From positions 1 through 64,000 of the forward strand of contig NZ_QRDW01000005.1 of the NCBI RefSeq assembly GCF_003385955.1: a stretch of DNA of 64,000 nucleotides, read 5' to 3'. Source of the DNA: Aestuariispira insulae (GTDB lineage Bacteria > Pseudomonadota > Alphaproteobacteria > UBA8366 > Aestuariispiraceae). Below, piece after piece: positions 36,093 through 44,167 of the stretch. A model generated the notes under the pieces. It made no database searches, was not told where the DNA came from, and worked only from the letters and a program-made list of their open reading frames with translations. Position 1 is the first letter of the stretch. Every line of letters starts with the position of its first letter. The position numbers were made by a program, and so were the translations under genes.

Positions 36093-37793
36093 TCAATTTG
36101 AATGGCCGGGACGGGAAGTCCTGATCGCGCGTGACAATAAAATGACCGGCAGGATACCCGCTGCCACAATGGTCAGGGCACCAAGCGCGCTTTCCTCCAG
36201 CAATTCGTCCGAGGCGAACTGATAAACGAAGGTGGCCAGGGTGTCGAAATTGAACGGGCGCAGGATCAGGGTTGCGGGTAATTCCTTCATGCCATCAACA
36301 AAGACCAGGATGCCGCCGCCCAGCAGGCCGCTTTTGATCATCGGCAGATGGACGCGGCGCAAGACACCCAAGGGCCTTTCACCAAGTGTGCGGGCGGCAT
36401 CATCCATATTGGGAGTTACTTTCAAAAGCGCGCTTTCAACCCCGCCCATGCCTACGGTCAAAAAACGCACGGAATAGGCAAAGATGATGGCAACCGCCGT
36501 GCCGGAGAGCATGAGACCTGTGGAAATGCCGAAATGTTCCCGCATGACGGCATCAACCGCATTGTCGAACCGCGCAAAGGGGATCAGTACGCCGATTGCC
36601 AGCACAGCGCCTGGCATAGCATAGCCCACATTGGCGATCCGGGTAGCGGCCTTCAGCGCAGGTGATTTGCCAAGGCGCAGTGCATAGGCCAGGAAAAGGC
36701 CGATCAAAACCGCGATCAAAGCCGCAGCGGCGGACAGCATCAGCGAATTGCCGGCATAGGTGAAATATTCCGGGGTCCAGGACTGCTGCCAGTTCATGAC
36801 CGCGTAATAGGTCAAAGTCGCCGCCGGGATGGCAAAACCAAGCAGGATCGGGGTCAGACAGGCCAAGGCCGCGCCAATGTTGGCAGCACCGCCCAACTGG
36901 AAGCCTTTGAGCGATTTATACCGGGTCGTTGTATTGTGATAGCGCTGTCCCTTGCGCGATGTGCGTTCAATCCAGAGAAGCGCAATTACAAAGGCCAGCA
37001 TAACCAGGGAGATCTGGGCTGCACCGCCCAGATTGCCCATCTCCATCCAAACATCAAACACGCCGGCGGTCAGGGTATGCACCCCGAAGAAATCAATGGT
37101 GCCGAAATCATTCAAGGTTTCCATCATGGCGAGCGCCATGCCGATCACGATGGCCGGCCTGGCCATGGGCAGCGCGATGGACCAGAAACATTGCCACGGG
37201 CTGCGCCCCAGCACCCGGCCTGCTTCCAGGACGCAAACCGATTGTTGCAGGAAGGCGGCCCGGGTCAGAAGATAGACATAAGGATAGAGAACCAGGCTCA
37301 GCATGGCGATGGCCCCGCCCGTGGTCCGGATTTCCGGGAACCAGTAATCGGATTTTAACTGCCAGTCGAACAGTGCGCGCAGAGAGCTTTGCACCGGGCC
37401 TGCATATTCCAGAAGGTCGGTATAAACATAGGCCACAACATAGCCGGGCATCGCCAGCGGTAGCAATAATGCCCATTCAAAATAGCGTTTGCCTGGAAAG
37501 CGGCACATAGTGACAAGCCAGGCTGTGCCGACGCCGATCAGAAAAACGCCTCCGCCCACCCCCAGCATTAATTGCAGGGTATTGGCGACATAGCGCGGCA
37601 GCATGGTATCGAACAGATGCGGCCAGATATTCTCTTCGGGATTAAAGGCAAGGGTCAGGATGGCTGCCACCGGCAGGATAACCAGGCCCGCGACCAGGAA
37701 GGCGCCAATCGTCCAATGATTGTCCCGATGCCCCAGCAGGCGGTTCATCAGACCGACCCTGGCGGGGGAGGATGTTGGTTCCTGGGACGACAT
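36093..37793 (-). CDS. fbpB: Ferric-iron ABC transporter permease
   Basis: 566 residues from the ATG at 37793, with GAGG upstream; in-frame starts at 37802 and 37817 exist. About twelve membrane segments in two fused binding-protein-dependent permease halves. The EAA loops are visible in both halves: VLEAGRVLGRSPWQCF and DDAARTLGERPLGVLRRV, each followed by LPM. This double-length layout is characteristic of Fe3+ FbpB/SfuB/HitB systems. It works with the binding protein encoded upstream; the cognate ATPase (fbpC) is not adjacent and must come from elsewhere in the genome or from a shared ATPase. Confidence 0.88.
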   Translation of the reverse strand: MSSQEPTSSPARVGLMNRLLGHRDNHWTIGAFLVAGLVILPVAAILTLAFNPEENIWPHLFDTMLPRYVANTLQLMLGVGGGVFLIGVGTAWLVTMCRFPGKRYFEWALLLPLAMPGYVVAYVYTDLLEYAGPVQSSLRALFDWQLKSDYWFPEIRTTGGAIAMLSLVLYPYVYLLTRAAFLQQSVCVLEAGRVLGRSPWQCFWSIALPMARPAIVIGMALAMMETLNDFGTIDFFGVHTLTAGVFDVWMEMGNLGGAAQISLVMLAFVIALLWIERTSRKGQRYHNTTTRYKSLKGFQLGGAANIGAALACLTPILLGFAIPAATLTYYAVMNWQQSWTPEYFTYAGNSLMLSAAAALIAVLIGLFLAYALRLGKSPALKAATRIANVGYAMPGAVLAIGVLIPFARFDNAVDAVMREHFGISTGLMLSGTAVAIIFAYSVRFLTVGMGGVESALLKVTPNMDDAARTLGERPLGVLRRVHLPMIKSGLLGGGILVFVDGMKELPATLILRPFNFDTLATFVYQFASDELLEESALGALTIVAAGILPVILLSRAIRTSRPGHSN

Positions 37794-37821
37794 CTGCCTC
37801 ATTCTCCAGCGATACAAGCCT

Positions 37822-37861
37822 TAAAACAAAGAACGGGAGGAACCGGCAGGCCCTCCCGTTC
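37822..37861 (-). terminator. Hairpin between fbpA and fbpB
   Basis: On the reverse strand GAACGGGAGG (37861-37852) pairs perfectly with CCTCCCGTTC (37840-37831), followed by TTTGTTTTAAG. It sits 22 bases after the binding-protein stop and about 38 bases before the permease start, so it probably acts as a partial terminator that lowers permease expression. Confidence 0.78.
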
Positions 37862-37883
37862 GTTCTGTCAGGTCTTAACCCGA

Positions 37884-38894
37884 TTATTCGTTAAAGCCAA
37901 CCTTATCAACCAGTTTGGAGGCAGCGGCACGGTTCTTGGCGACTTCCGCCAGGTTCAGGCTGTCGGCTTTGAAGGCACCCCAGGATTGCAGCAGGCCGGA
38001 CCATTCCACACCCGGCTTGACCGGATATTCGTAATTCTGTTCGGCATACATTTTCTGCGCCAGATTTTCGGTCAGGAATTCCATCAGCTGAATGGCTTCT
38101 TGTTTGTTGGGCGCGTGTTTGGTCAGCGCCACACCGGAAATATTCACATGGGTGCCGCGGTCGGCCTGGTTCGGGAACACCATGTTAACAGAGCTGGCCC
38201 AGGCATATTGCTCTTCATCGGCCAGCATCTTGCCCATGTAATAGGTGTTGCCGATGGCCAGATCGCATTCGCCCTGCCAGATGGCTTTTACCTGGGCGCG
38301 GTCATTGCCCTGCGGTTTGCGGGCCAGGTTTGCTTTGACGCCTTTCAGCCATTCTTCGGTTTTTTCCTCGCCATGATGGGCGATCATGGAAGAAATCAAG
38401 GCCAGGTTATAGCCGTGGTTACCCGGACGGGTGCAGATACGGCCCTTCCATTTCGGATCAGCCAGATCTTCGTAAGACGCAATTTCGCCCGGCTTTACGC
38501 GATCTTTGGAGGCGTAAACAATGCGCGCGCGGGTGGTCAGGGCGAACCATTTGCCTTCCGGATCGCGCAGACTTTCCGGAACGTTGGCATTCAGGATATC
38601 GCTGTTAACCGGCTGGACCAGCTCTTCTTCAACAACTTTATTCAAGCGGCCGATATCAACGGTGAAGACGAGATCCGCCGGGCTGTTGGCCCCTTCCTGC
38701 TTCAGGCGCTCTTCCAGGCCTTTCTTGGCAAAAACAACATTGACCTTGATGCCGGTTTCCTTGGTGAAGGCATCGAACATCGGTTGGATCAGGAACGGCT
38801 GGCGGTAGGAATAAACATTCACATCGGCATTTGCGGCCCCGGCGGTCAAAGTGACGGCGGCGGCGAGCGCGATGGTGCTGAGAGCCTTCTTCAT
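37884..38894 (-). CDS. fbpA: Ferric-iron periplasmic binding protein
   Basis: 336 residues from the ATG at 38894, with GAGG 7 bases upstream. Signal peptide about 1-24 (ends ANA). The mature protein begins VNVYSYRQPFLIQPMFDAF, typical of Fe3+-binding FbpA/FutA proteins, and contains ICTRPGNHGYN, AIGNTYYMGKM (paired tyrosines as used to bind iron) and NYEYPVKPGV. It delivers ferric ion to the permease encoded downstream. Two Fur-like palindromes lie in the promoter region, consistent with iron repression. Confidence 0.9.
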   Translation of the reverse strand: MKKALSTIALAAAVTLTAGAANADVNVYSYRQPFLIQPMFDAFTKETGIKVNVVFAKKGLEERLKQEGANSPADLVFTVDIGRLNKVVEEELVQPVNSDILNANVPESLRDPEGKWFALTTRARIVYASKDRVKPGEIASYEDLADPKWKGRICTRPGNHGYNLALISSMIAHHGEEKTEEWLKGVKANLARKPQGNDRAQVKAIWQGECDLAIGNTYYMGKMLADEEQYAWASSVNMVFPNQADRGTHVNISGVALTKHAPNKQEAIQLMEFLTENLAQKMYAEQNYEYPVKPGVEWSGLLQSWGAFKADSLNLAEVAKNRAAASKLVDKVGFNE

Positions 38895-38929
38895 GGGAAA
38901 TACCTCGGTTTTTGCCAATTGAGTTGCAT

Positions 38930-38946
38930 ATGCGACTGGTTCGCAT
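38930..38946. promoter_or_regulatory. Fur-like box 1 upstream of fbpA
   Basis: ATGCGACTGGTTCGCAT has perfect 6-bp arms (ATGCGA/TCGCAT) around CTGGT and resembles the GCGAATGATTCGC-type Fur sites of GC-rich bacteria. It lies about 35 bases before the fbpA start. The regulator is inferred. Confidence 0.6.
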
Positions 38947-38984
38947 TGTTGACTAAGGGGCTTCTACCGCAGTTGTGTTTTTAA

Positions 38985-39005
38985 TGCAAGTTATTCTCAA
39001 TCACA
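38985..39005. promoter_or_regulatory. Fur-like box 2 upstream of fbpA
   Basis: TGCAAGTTATTCTCAATCACA, or TTGAGAATAACTTGCA on the reverse strand, resembles the AT-rich Fur/Irr-type operators (TGAGAATNNNTTGCA) in front of alphaproteobacterial iron genes. It is about 90 bases before the fbpA start, beyond box 1. Weaker symmetry than box 1. Confidence 0.45.
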
Positions 39006-39137
39006 GGAATGAAAGTTGAAAACGGGCTGATTTTGAACAATTGGTTGAGGGAAGGGGGCAATATTGGTAGTATTTTCATAATCTTGGGGTCGCGCGCAAC
39101 AGACGTGATCCGCGCCTTTTCCAAAAACTGAGCCTGC

Positions 39138-39767
39138 ATGATGTATGATGTTGCCCTGACCACATTCGTTGCCCTTTTTGTGATCATCGATCCTTTGGGC
39201 AATGTGCCGATCTTCATGGCCCTGACCAAAGGCACGGATCTGGCGCATCAGCGCCTGATGGCGATTAAAGGGACGATCACTGCCTTCTTGGTGTTGTCGG
39301 CATTTGCCTGGTTCGGGGCGGATTTTTTGCATCTTTTGGGCATTGGTTTGCCAGCATTCCGGATAGCCGGGGGATTGATGTTGGGAATCATCGCTTTTGA
39401 GATGGTGTTTGAAAAACGCAATCCTCGAAAGACCAAGGCGGCGGAAAAGGTGCATGATATCGCCTCACCGGATGATATTTCCGTTTTCCCACTGGCCATT
39501 CCCCTGATGGCAGGGCCGGGATCCATCGCATCCGTCATGCTGTTGATGAGCCAGCATGCGGGCGATCGTGCCGCCCAGATTATGGTGAACGGGGTCTTGG
39601 GTGTGGTGATCCTGATCAGCATGTTCGCCTTTCTGATGGTGGGCCCGATCAGCAAGCTGATGACGGAATCGGCAACATCCGTTGTATCCCGGTTGCTGGG
39701 CATCATCCTGGCGGCCCTGTCCGTCCAGTTCGTGATCGACGGCATCAAGAATTCCTTCGGGATCTGA
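39138..39767 (+). CDS. MarC-family inner-membrane protein
   Basis: 209 residues with six hydrophobic segments and a polar cytoplasmic loop around residues 92-113 (FEKRNPRKTKAAEKVHDI). Family blocks IIDPLGNVPIF near the N-terminus and AIPLMAGPGSI near 119-129 are those of the UPF0056/MarC group. Function is unknown; the old link to multiple antibiotic resistance has not held for this family. It diverges from fbpA and is separated from mmsA by 157 bases. Confidence 0.85.
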   Translation: MMYDVALTTFVALFVIIDPLGNVPIFMALTKGTDLAHQRLMAIKGTITAFLVLSAFAWFGADFLHLLGIGLPAFRIAGGLMLGIIAFEMVFEKRNPRKTKAAEKVHDIASPDDISVFPLAIPLMAGPGSIASVMLLMSQHAGDRAAQIMVNGVLGVVILISMFAFLMVGPISKLMTESATSVVSRLLGIILAALSVQFVIDGIKNSFGI

Positions 39768-39924
39768 TCCCGCCTGACAGATTTGCGTTTGGGGTGCTGG
39801 CCCCCCTGATGATGGCCGTCTGGCCCTTGTTGGTGCCAGGCCGCCTGCTTAGAACGGGTATAGTTCAATTCTTAGAGGCTGCGCATTCATGTTTGCGCAG
39901 GCATTTGTGCGAAGGAGAGCATCC

Positions 39925-41424
39925 ATGACTGAACAGCTTTATCACTGGGTTGGTGGCCAAAAAGTGAACGGGGAAGGCGATCGCTTTGGCGAAGTTTATA
40001 ACCCGGCAACCGGTGAGGTGATCGCCAAGCTGCCTTATGCCAGCCGTTCGGAGGTCGACAAGGTTGTTCAAAACGCGCTGGTCGCGGCTGAGGCCTGGGG
40101 TGATACCTCCGTGCCGAAACGTTCCGCGATCATCTTCCGTTTCCGTGAATTGCTCGTTCAGAACAAGGAGAAGCTGGCCGAGATGCTGGGCCGTGAGCAT
40201 GGCAAGACCATCCCGGATGCGCTTGGCGAGATCCAGCGCGGTATTGATGTGGTCGAATTCGCCGCCGGCATCCCGCATTTGATCAAGGGTGAATTCAACC
40301 AGAATATCGGCGGCAATATCGATCTTTATTCCATCCGCGAACCCATCGGTGTTGTGGGGGGGATCACACCTTTCAACTTCCCTGTCATGATCCCCTTGTG
40401 GATGGGCGCGATGGCGGTGGCTTGTGGCAATGCTTTTGTCAATAAACCTTCCGAGCGTGATCCTTCCTGCCCTAACTTCCTGGCCGAGCTTTGGACCGAA
40501 GCCGGTTTGCCGGACGGTGTCTGGAACGTGGTTCATGGGGATAAGGAAGCGGTGGACGCGCTGCTGGAACATGACGACGTTCCGGCCATCTCCTTTGTCG
40601 GTTCCACTGGGGTTGGCGAATATATTTACCAGCATGGCTCCAAATTCAACAAACGGGTCCAGGCCTTCTGTGGGGCGAAAAACCACATGGTGATTATGCC
40701 GGATGCGGATATGGATCAGGCGGCGGATGCCTTGATCGGTGCCGGTTTCGGATCTGCTGGCGAACGTTGCATGGCGATCTCGGTTGCGGTGCCGGTAGGC
40801 AAAGCCACCCAGGATGCCCTGATCGAACGTCTGGTGCCGAAGGTGGAAGCGCTTAAGATCGGTGCCTATAACGATCCCAATGCGGATATCAACCCGCTAA
40901 TCACAAGGCAGGCGCAGGAGCGCGTTGAAGGCCTGATCAGCAAGGGTATTGAAGAGGGCGCAGACCTGTTGGTCGACGGTCGTGGCGCCCGTCTGCAGGG
41001 GTATGAAGAGGGCTATTTCGTTGGGGCGTCGCTCTTCAACAATGTCACCGAGGAAATGGAGATCTACAAGACCGAGATTTTTGGCCCGGTGCTCTCCGTC
41101 ACCGCGCCGCAGACCTTCGACAGTGCGGTTTCCATGATCAACAATCATGAATATGGAAACGGGGTCGCGATCTTCACCCGCGACGGCGACAGCGCGCGCA
41201 CCTTCTCCAAGCAGGTGGATGTGGGCATGATCGGCGTCAATGTGCCGATCCCGGTGCCGATGGCCTTCCACAATTTTGGCGGTTCCAAACGGTCTAAATT
41301 TGGCGACACCCAGATGCATGGGCCCGAAAGCATCCGCTTCTTCACCAAGATGAAGACGATCAGCTCCCGCTGGCCGTCCGGCATCAAGGAAGGCGCGCAG
41401 TTGGCCTTCCCGACCAACGACTGA
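39925..41424 (+). CDS. mmsA: CoA-acylating methylmalonate-semialdehyde dehydrogenase
   Basis: 499 residues from the ATG at 39925, GAAGGAGAG upstream. Aldehyde dehydrogenase fold with the catalytic Cys 282 in SAGERCMAIS. The usual catalytic Glu region reads AFCGAKNHMVI, as in MmsA enzymes, which form acyl-CoA rather than the free acid. It converts methylmalonate or malonate semialdehyde to propionyl- or acetyl-CoA in valine and inositol breakdown, in line with leucine dehydrogenase at 32825. A fragment of a second copy lies at 42611-42714. Confidence 0.93.
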   Translation: MTEQLYHWVGGQKVNGEGDRFGEVYNPATGEVIAKLPYASRSEVDKVVQNALVAAEAWGDTSVPKRSAIIFRFRELLVQNKEKLAEMLGREHGKTIPDALGEIQRGIDVVEFAAGIPHLIKGEFNQNIGGNIDLYSIREPIGVVGGITPFNFPVMIPLWMGAMAVACGNAFVNKPSERDPSCPNFLAELWTEAGLPDGVWNVVHGDKEAVDALLEHDDVPAISFVGSTGVGEYIYQHGSKFNKRVQAFCGAKNHMVIMPDADMDQAADALIGAGFGSAGERCMAISVAVPVGKATQDALIERLVPKVEALKIGAYNDPNADINPLITRQAQERVEGLISKGIEEGADLLVDGRGARLQGYEEGYFVGASLFNNVTEEMEIYKTEIFGPVLSVTAPQTFDSAVSMINNHEYGNGVAIFTRDGDSARTFSKQVDVGMIGVNVPIPVPMAFHNFGGSKRSKFGDTQMHGPESIRFFTKMKTISSRWPSGIKEGAQLAFPTND

Positions 41425-41448
41425 TCAAGTTTTATAAGCGCGATGGAA

Positions 41449-41473
41449 AAGGGCGCCCTTGGTGGGCGCCCTT
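41449..41473 (+). terminator. Terminator of mmsA
   Basis: AAGGGCGCCC (41449-41458) pairs perfectly with GGGCGCCCTT (41464-41473) around TTGGT. A related hairpin with a stronger T run follows the mmsA remnant at 42737. Confidence 0.7.
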
Positions 41474-41601
41474 ACTTGTTGAACAGGGGGTGTAACCCCG
41501 GTAGTAGAAAGCAATATCTAAGACAAATAATTTAGGTTACCTTTGCTTTTTTTTTCTTCACTAGGGAATAAAATTCCAGGGAGTGTTTTAGGCAGGATAG
41601 A

Positions 41602-42495
41602 ATGTTCAAGTTGAGCAAATGCGTAATTGTTACATGTGTCATATTGGCAGAAACTTCCTGTGTGCAAGTTTCTGGCGGGAAACCAATAAAAAATGAATCT
41701 GTCGAAGCAGTCTCTAAGCTATCATTAGAACTTACGGAAAAAGAAGTTAGTCGGCTTGAAAAACACTCTGCTAATGGATGTGTTGGTCTGCTGCAAAGAG
41801 GCAATATCAATGCGATCTTTGCAAGGGAGCTTGACCGTAGCCTAGCCAAGGCTGCTTATGACGGAGATTTAGAACAAGTCCGCAACCTTGTAGCCCAAGG
41901 TGCTGATGTAAACGCTGTTGGCTTTAAAGGCTTTTCAATTCTCTGGTTCGCAATTGGTTTGTTTAATGTTGATGTGTTCAACGCGTTCCTCGAAATGGGA
42001 GCTAATCCCAATACACTATGTGATGATGGTACATCTATTGTACCCGTTTTGGCGGGATGGCAGGACAGTAGACTTCTTAAGGCCGCTCTTTTACACGGTG
42101 CGGATCCTGACCCTAAGCTATCCATACATGCTGGGAAAATTGATACGAGAGTGAAATCACCCTTTGTCAGAAGCGGAATCCCGCTATTCGATGCTAACAG
42201 TATGAAGGCTGTTAATCTTCTGTTGGATGCCGGTGCAGATATAAACAGAGCACATCCAGTTTCCGGTGAGACTTTGCTGCTAATTGCGGTAAGGAAGCAT
42301 CAATATCGAAAGGCACTCGCTCTTTTGGAACTCGGAGCGGACTTTTCTATAAAGGATCTGAAAGGCATAGGGGTTGCAGATCACATAATCTCCTCCCGAG
42401 CGATACTGAAATCCAGAAGTAGGATCCGGAAAGGGATGGCTCAACTTGAGCACTGGTTGGAAGAAAATGGTATGGTGATACCTGGTTCGTATTGA
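41602..42495 (+). CDS. Ankyrin-repeat protein, probably exported
   Basis: 297 residues. A hydrophobic N-terminus ends near ILAETSC, so it may be a lipoprotein with a poor lipobox (E at -3) or carry an ordinary signal peptide. Ankyrin repeats fill about 75-285: AAYDGDLEQVRNLVAQGADVN, then FLEMGANPNTLCDDG, ALLHGADPD, LLLDAGADINRAHPVSGETLLLIAV-type and LLELGADFSIKD units. Such repeats bind proteins. The gene is clearly AT-richer than its neighbours and lies between mmsA and a duplicated piece of mmsA, so it was probably acquired in the event that left that scar. Confidence 0.78.
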   Translation: MFKLSKCVIVTCVILAETSCVQVSGGKPIKNESVEAVSKLSLELTEKEVSRLEKHSANGCVGLLQRGNINAIFARELDRSLAKAAYDGDLEQVRNLVAQGADVNAVGFKGFSILWFAIGLFNVDVFNAFLEMGANPNTLCDDGTSIVPVLAGWQDSRLLKAALLHGADPDPKLSIHAGKIDTRVKSPFVRSGIPLFDANSMKAVNLLLDAGADINRAHPVSGETLLLIAVRKHQYRKALALLELGADFSIKDLKGIGVADHIISSRAILKSRSRIRKGMAQLEHWLEENGMVIPGSY

Positions 42496-42610
42496 AATCA
42501 ATATTACTACAGAGAAGTTAGTTATTCATTTTCATTACGACTCTTTCTGAAAATTTCGGCGATAGATAGGAACCGTCACCTTACATATGATGGCAAGAGT
42601 TGGGATTGCG

Positions 42611-42714
42611 AAGGCGGAGGCGGTGAAAATCGGTGCCTACAATGATCCCAATGCGGATATCAACCTGCTGATCACAAGGCAGGCGCGCAGCTGGCCTTCC
42701 CGACCAACGACTAA
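42611..42714 (+). pseudogene. Remnant of a duplicated mmsA gene
   Basis: Bases 42611-42690 closely match the mmsA segment at about 40840-40915 (translating as KIGAYNDPNADIN) and then switch, at the shared string GGCGC, to the mmsA 3' end at about 41394-41424 (GCAGTTGGCCTTCCCGACC region). Roughly 480 bases between these parts are missing and the reading frame changes at the joint, so it is not functional. A terminator like that of mmsA follows. It is direct evidence of a duplication followed by deletion. Confidence 0.85.
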
Positions 42715-42736
42715 GTTCCGTTGGAATTGATTTATA

Positions 42737-42768
42737 AAAGGGCGTCCTGCGGGGCGCCCTTTTTCTTT
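42737..42768 (+). terminator. Terminator after the mmsA remnant
   Basis: AAAGGGCGTCC and the facing GGCGCCCTTT form a stem (one G-T pair) followed by TTTTCTTT. It resembles the mmsA terminator at 41449 and was probably copied with the remnant. Confidence 0.75.
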
Positions 42769-42833
42769 CCAACTTGAAACATGCCGATGGCTTACCAACT
42801 TAATGATCTCAATCATTTATGGAAGGGTAGGAG

Positions 42834-43217
42834 ATGTCAGAGACTTTGGAGAATGGCCGCCGGTTATCGGAAGAATTGAACCCCGGCATGGAGGCAACCC
42901 TGGAAGAACGCTACGGCCATCTGGTGCCGGGCATGGCCGAGGCCGTGGTGGATTTTGCCTATGGCCGTCAATATGCCCGGGAAGGCCTGCCGCTGCGGGA
43001 CCGCTATATCGCGACTATCGCCGCGTTGACAGCCCTCGGCGGGCATACGGCACCACAGTTGAAGGTCAATATCGCCGGCGGCCGAAAAGCGGGCCTGAGC
43101 CAGCAGGAGATCGCGGAAACCATCTGGCAGATGGCGCTCTATGGCGGTTTACCGGCGGCAATTAACGGGCTTAATGCGGCGTTGGAGGTTTTTTCCGAAG
43201 AAGATGGATTGGCTTGA
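42834..43217 (+). CDS. Carboxymuconolactone decarboxylase-family protein
   Basis: 127 residues with AGGAG directly upstream. The CMD domain is recognised from RDRYIATIAALTALGG and GLSQQEIAETIWQMALYGG near the end. The peroxidatic CxxC found in AhpD-like members is absent, so an antioxidant role is unlikely; it is closer to 4-carboxymuconolactone decarboxylase-type proteins of aromatic breakdown or to uncharacterised members. No aromatic-pathway genes are adjacent. Confidence 0.85.
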   Translation: MSETLENGRRLSEELNPGMEATLEERYGHLVPGMAEAVVDFAYGRQYAREGLPLRDRYIATIAALTALGGHTAPQLKVNIAGGRKAGLSQQEIAETIWQMALYGGLPAAINGLNAALEVFSEEDGLA

Positions 43218-43372
43218 GTAACGCTCCCTAAAAGGAAGGCCTCCTTCCCAGAGGGACCGTTGGCGAAACATTTATGATTAGCAGGCAAGCTAAATAAGGA
43301 AAATCTTAAGAGTCATCCGCTAACCTCGCCGTCAGAGAAAAATGATTTCATGTGCTGGCGGAAGCAAAATCC

Positions 43373-44161
43373 ATGTTTTGTGACCTCAACTTCAACATCA
43401 AAAACACTCTATCCAAACTGTTTGGGCTGTTGATCGTATTGGCCCTCTTGGGGGCATCTCCGGTGTCAGCAAGGGACTTCACAATAGTCGCAAGCCCACA
43501 GGAACCATTCAAATTCCGGTCTGATGGCGAATATATGGGGATTGATGTTGAAGTGATCCAGGAAGTGATGAAGCGATTGGGCGTATCTTACACCATAAAA
43601 CTCATCAAATCCGATGCCCGGATCCAGGAAGAGGCAAAAAAGGGCAAGGTCGATATGCTGCTCCTTTATTCGAAGAAGGAATCCAGGATGGCTTTCCTGA
43701 CGTATCCGGAGCAATCCTATGTGGATATCAGTTGGAACTTCTTCATCCGAGCGGAAGATGAGGGGAAAATCTCCTACGACACATTGGATGATCTAAGGGC
43801 CTATACAATCGGCATCACCAAAGACGTTTCCTATACAACTGAATTCATGGAAGCGGGATTGAAGTTTGAAACAGCGCCGCGGAATGATTTGCAGATCGGC
43901 AAATTGCTTGCAAATCGCTTCGATTTGGTACCGCTGAATACAATCAGCACTCTTTATGAGCAAAAAAATGCCGGGAATTTAGACAAGATCGCTTATTTGC
44001 CCAAGCCTCTGAAAACGAAGCCGTATTACAATGTGTTCGTGAAGGCATCAGATTTCCCTGGTATTGCGGCGATGCCGGCAAAATATGACCAAATCATTCA
44101 AGAGTTGAAGTCGGATGGCACCATAAAGGCGATTTTCTCAAAATATCTGGGAGATAAGTGA
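43373..44161 (+). CDS. Solute-binding protein, family 3 type (tandem copy 1)
   Basis: 262 residues from the ATG at 43373; GTG at 43352 is an alternative. Signal peptide about 1-35 (ends PVSA). The family-3 binding fold is seen in FTIVASPQEPFKF, GIDVEVIQEVMKRLG, KVDMLLLYSKKESRM and the terminal IIQELKSDGTIKAIFSKYLGD. It is strikingly like the next gene (SPQEPFKF/TPQEPFKY, FFIRAEDEGK in both, LPKPLK in both, KPYYNVF in both), so the two arose by duplication. No transporter components are adjacent; ligand unknown. Confidence 0.78.
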   Translation: MFCDLNFNIKNTLSKLFGLLIVLALLGASPVSARDFTIVASPQEPFKFRSDGEYMGIDVEVIQEVMKRLGVSYTIKLIKSDARIQEEAKKGKVDMLLLYSKKESRMAFLTYPEQSYVDISWNFFIRAEDEGKISYDTLDDLRAYTIGITKDVSYTTEFMEAGLKFETAPRNDLQIGKLLANRFDLVPLNTISTLYEQKNAGNLDKIAYLPKPLKTKPYYNVFVKASDFPGIAAMPAKYDQIIQELKSDGTIKAIFSKYLGDK

Positions 44162-44167
44162 TTTCAA

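Noticed and set aside
37572-38984. Long forward-strand open frame antisense to fbpA and fbpB
   Set aside because: Shadow of two clear genes; composition is that of a GC-rich antisense frame.
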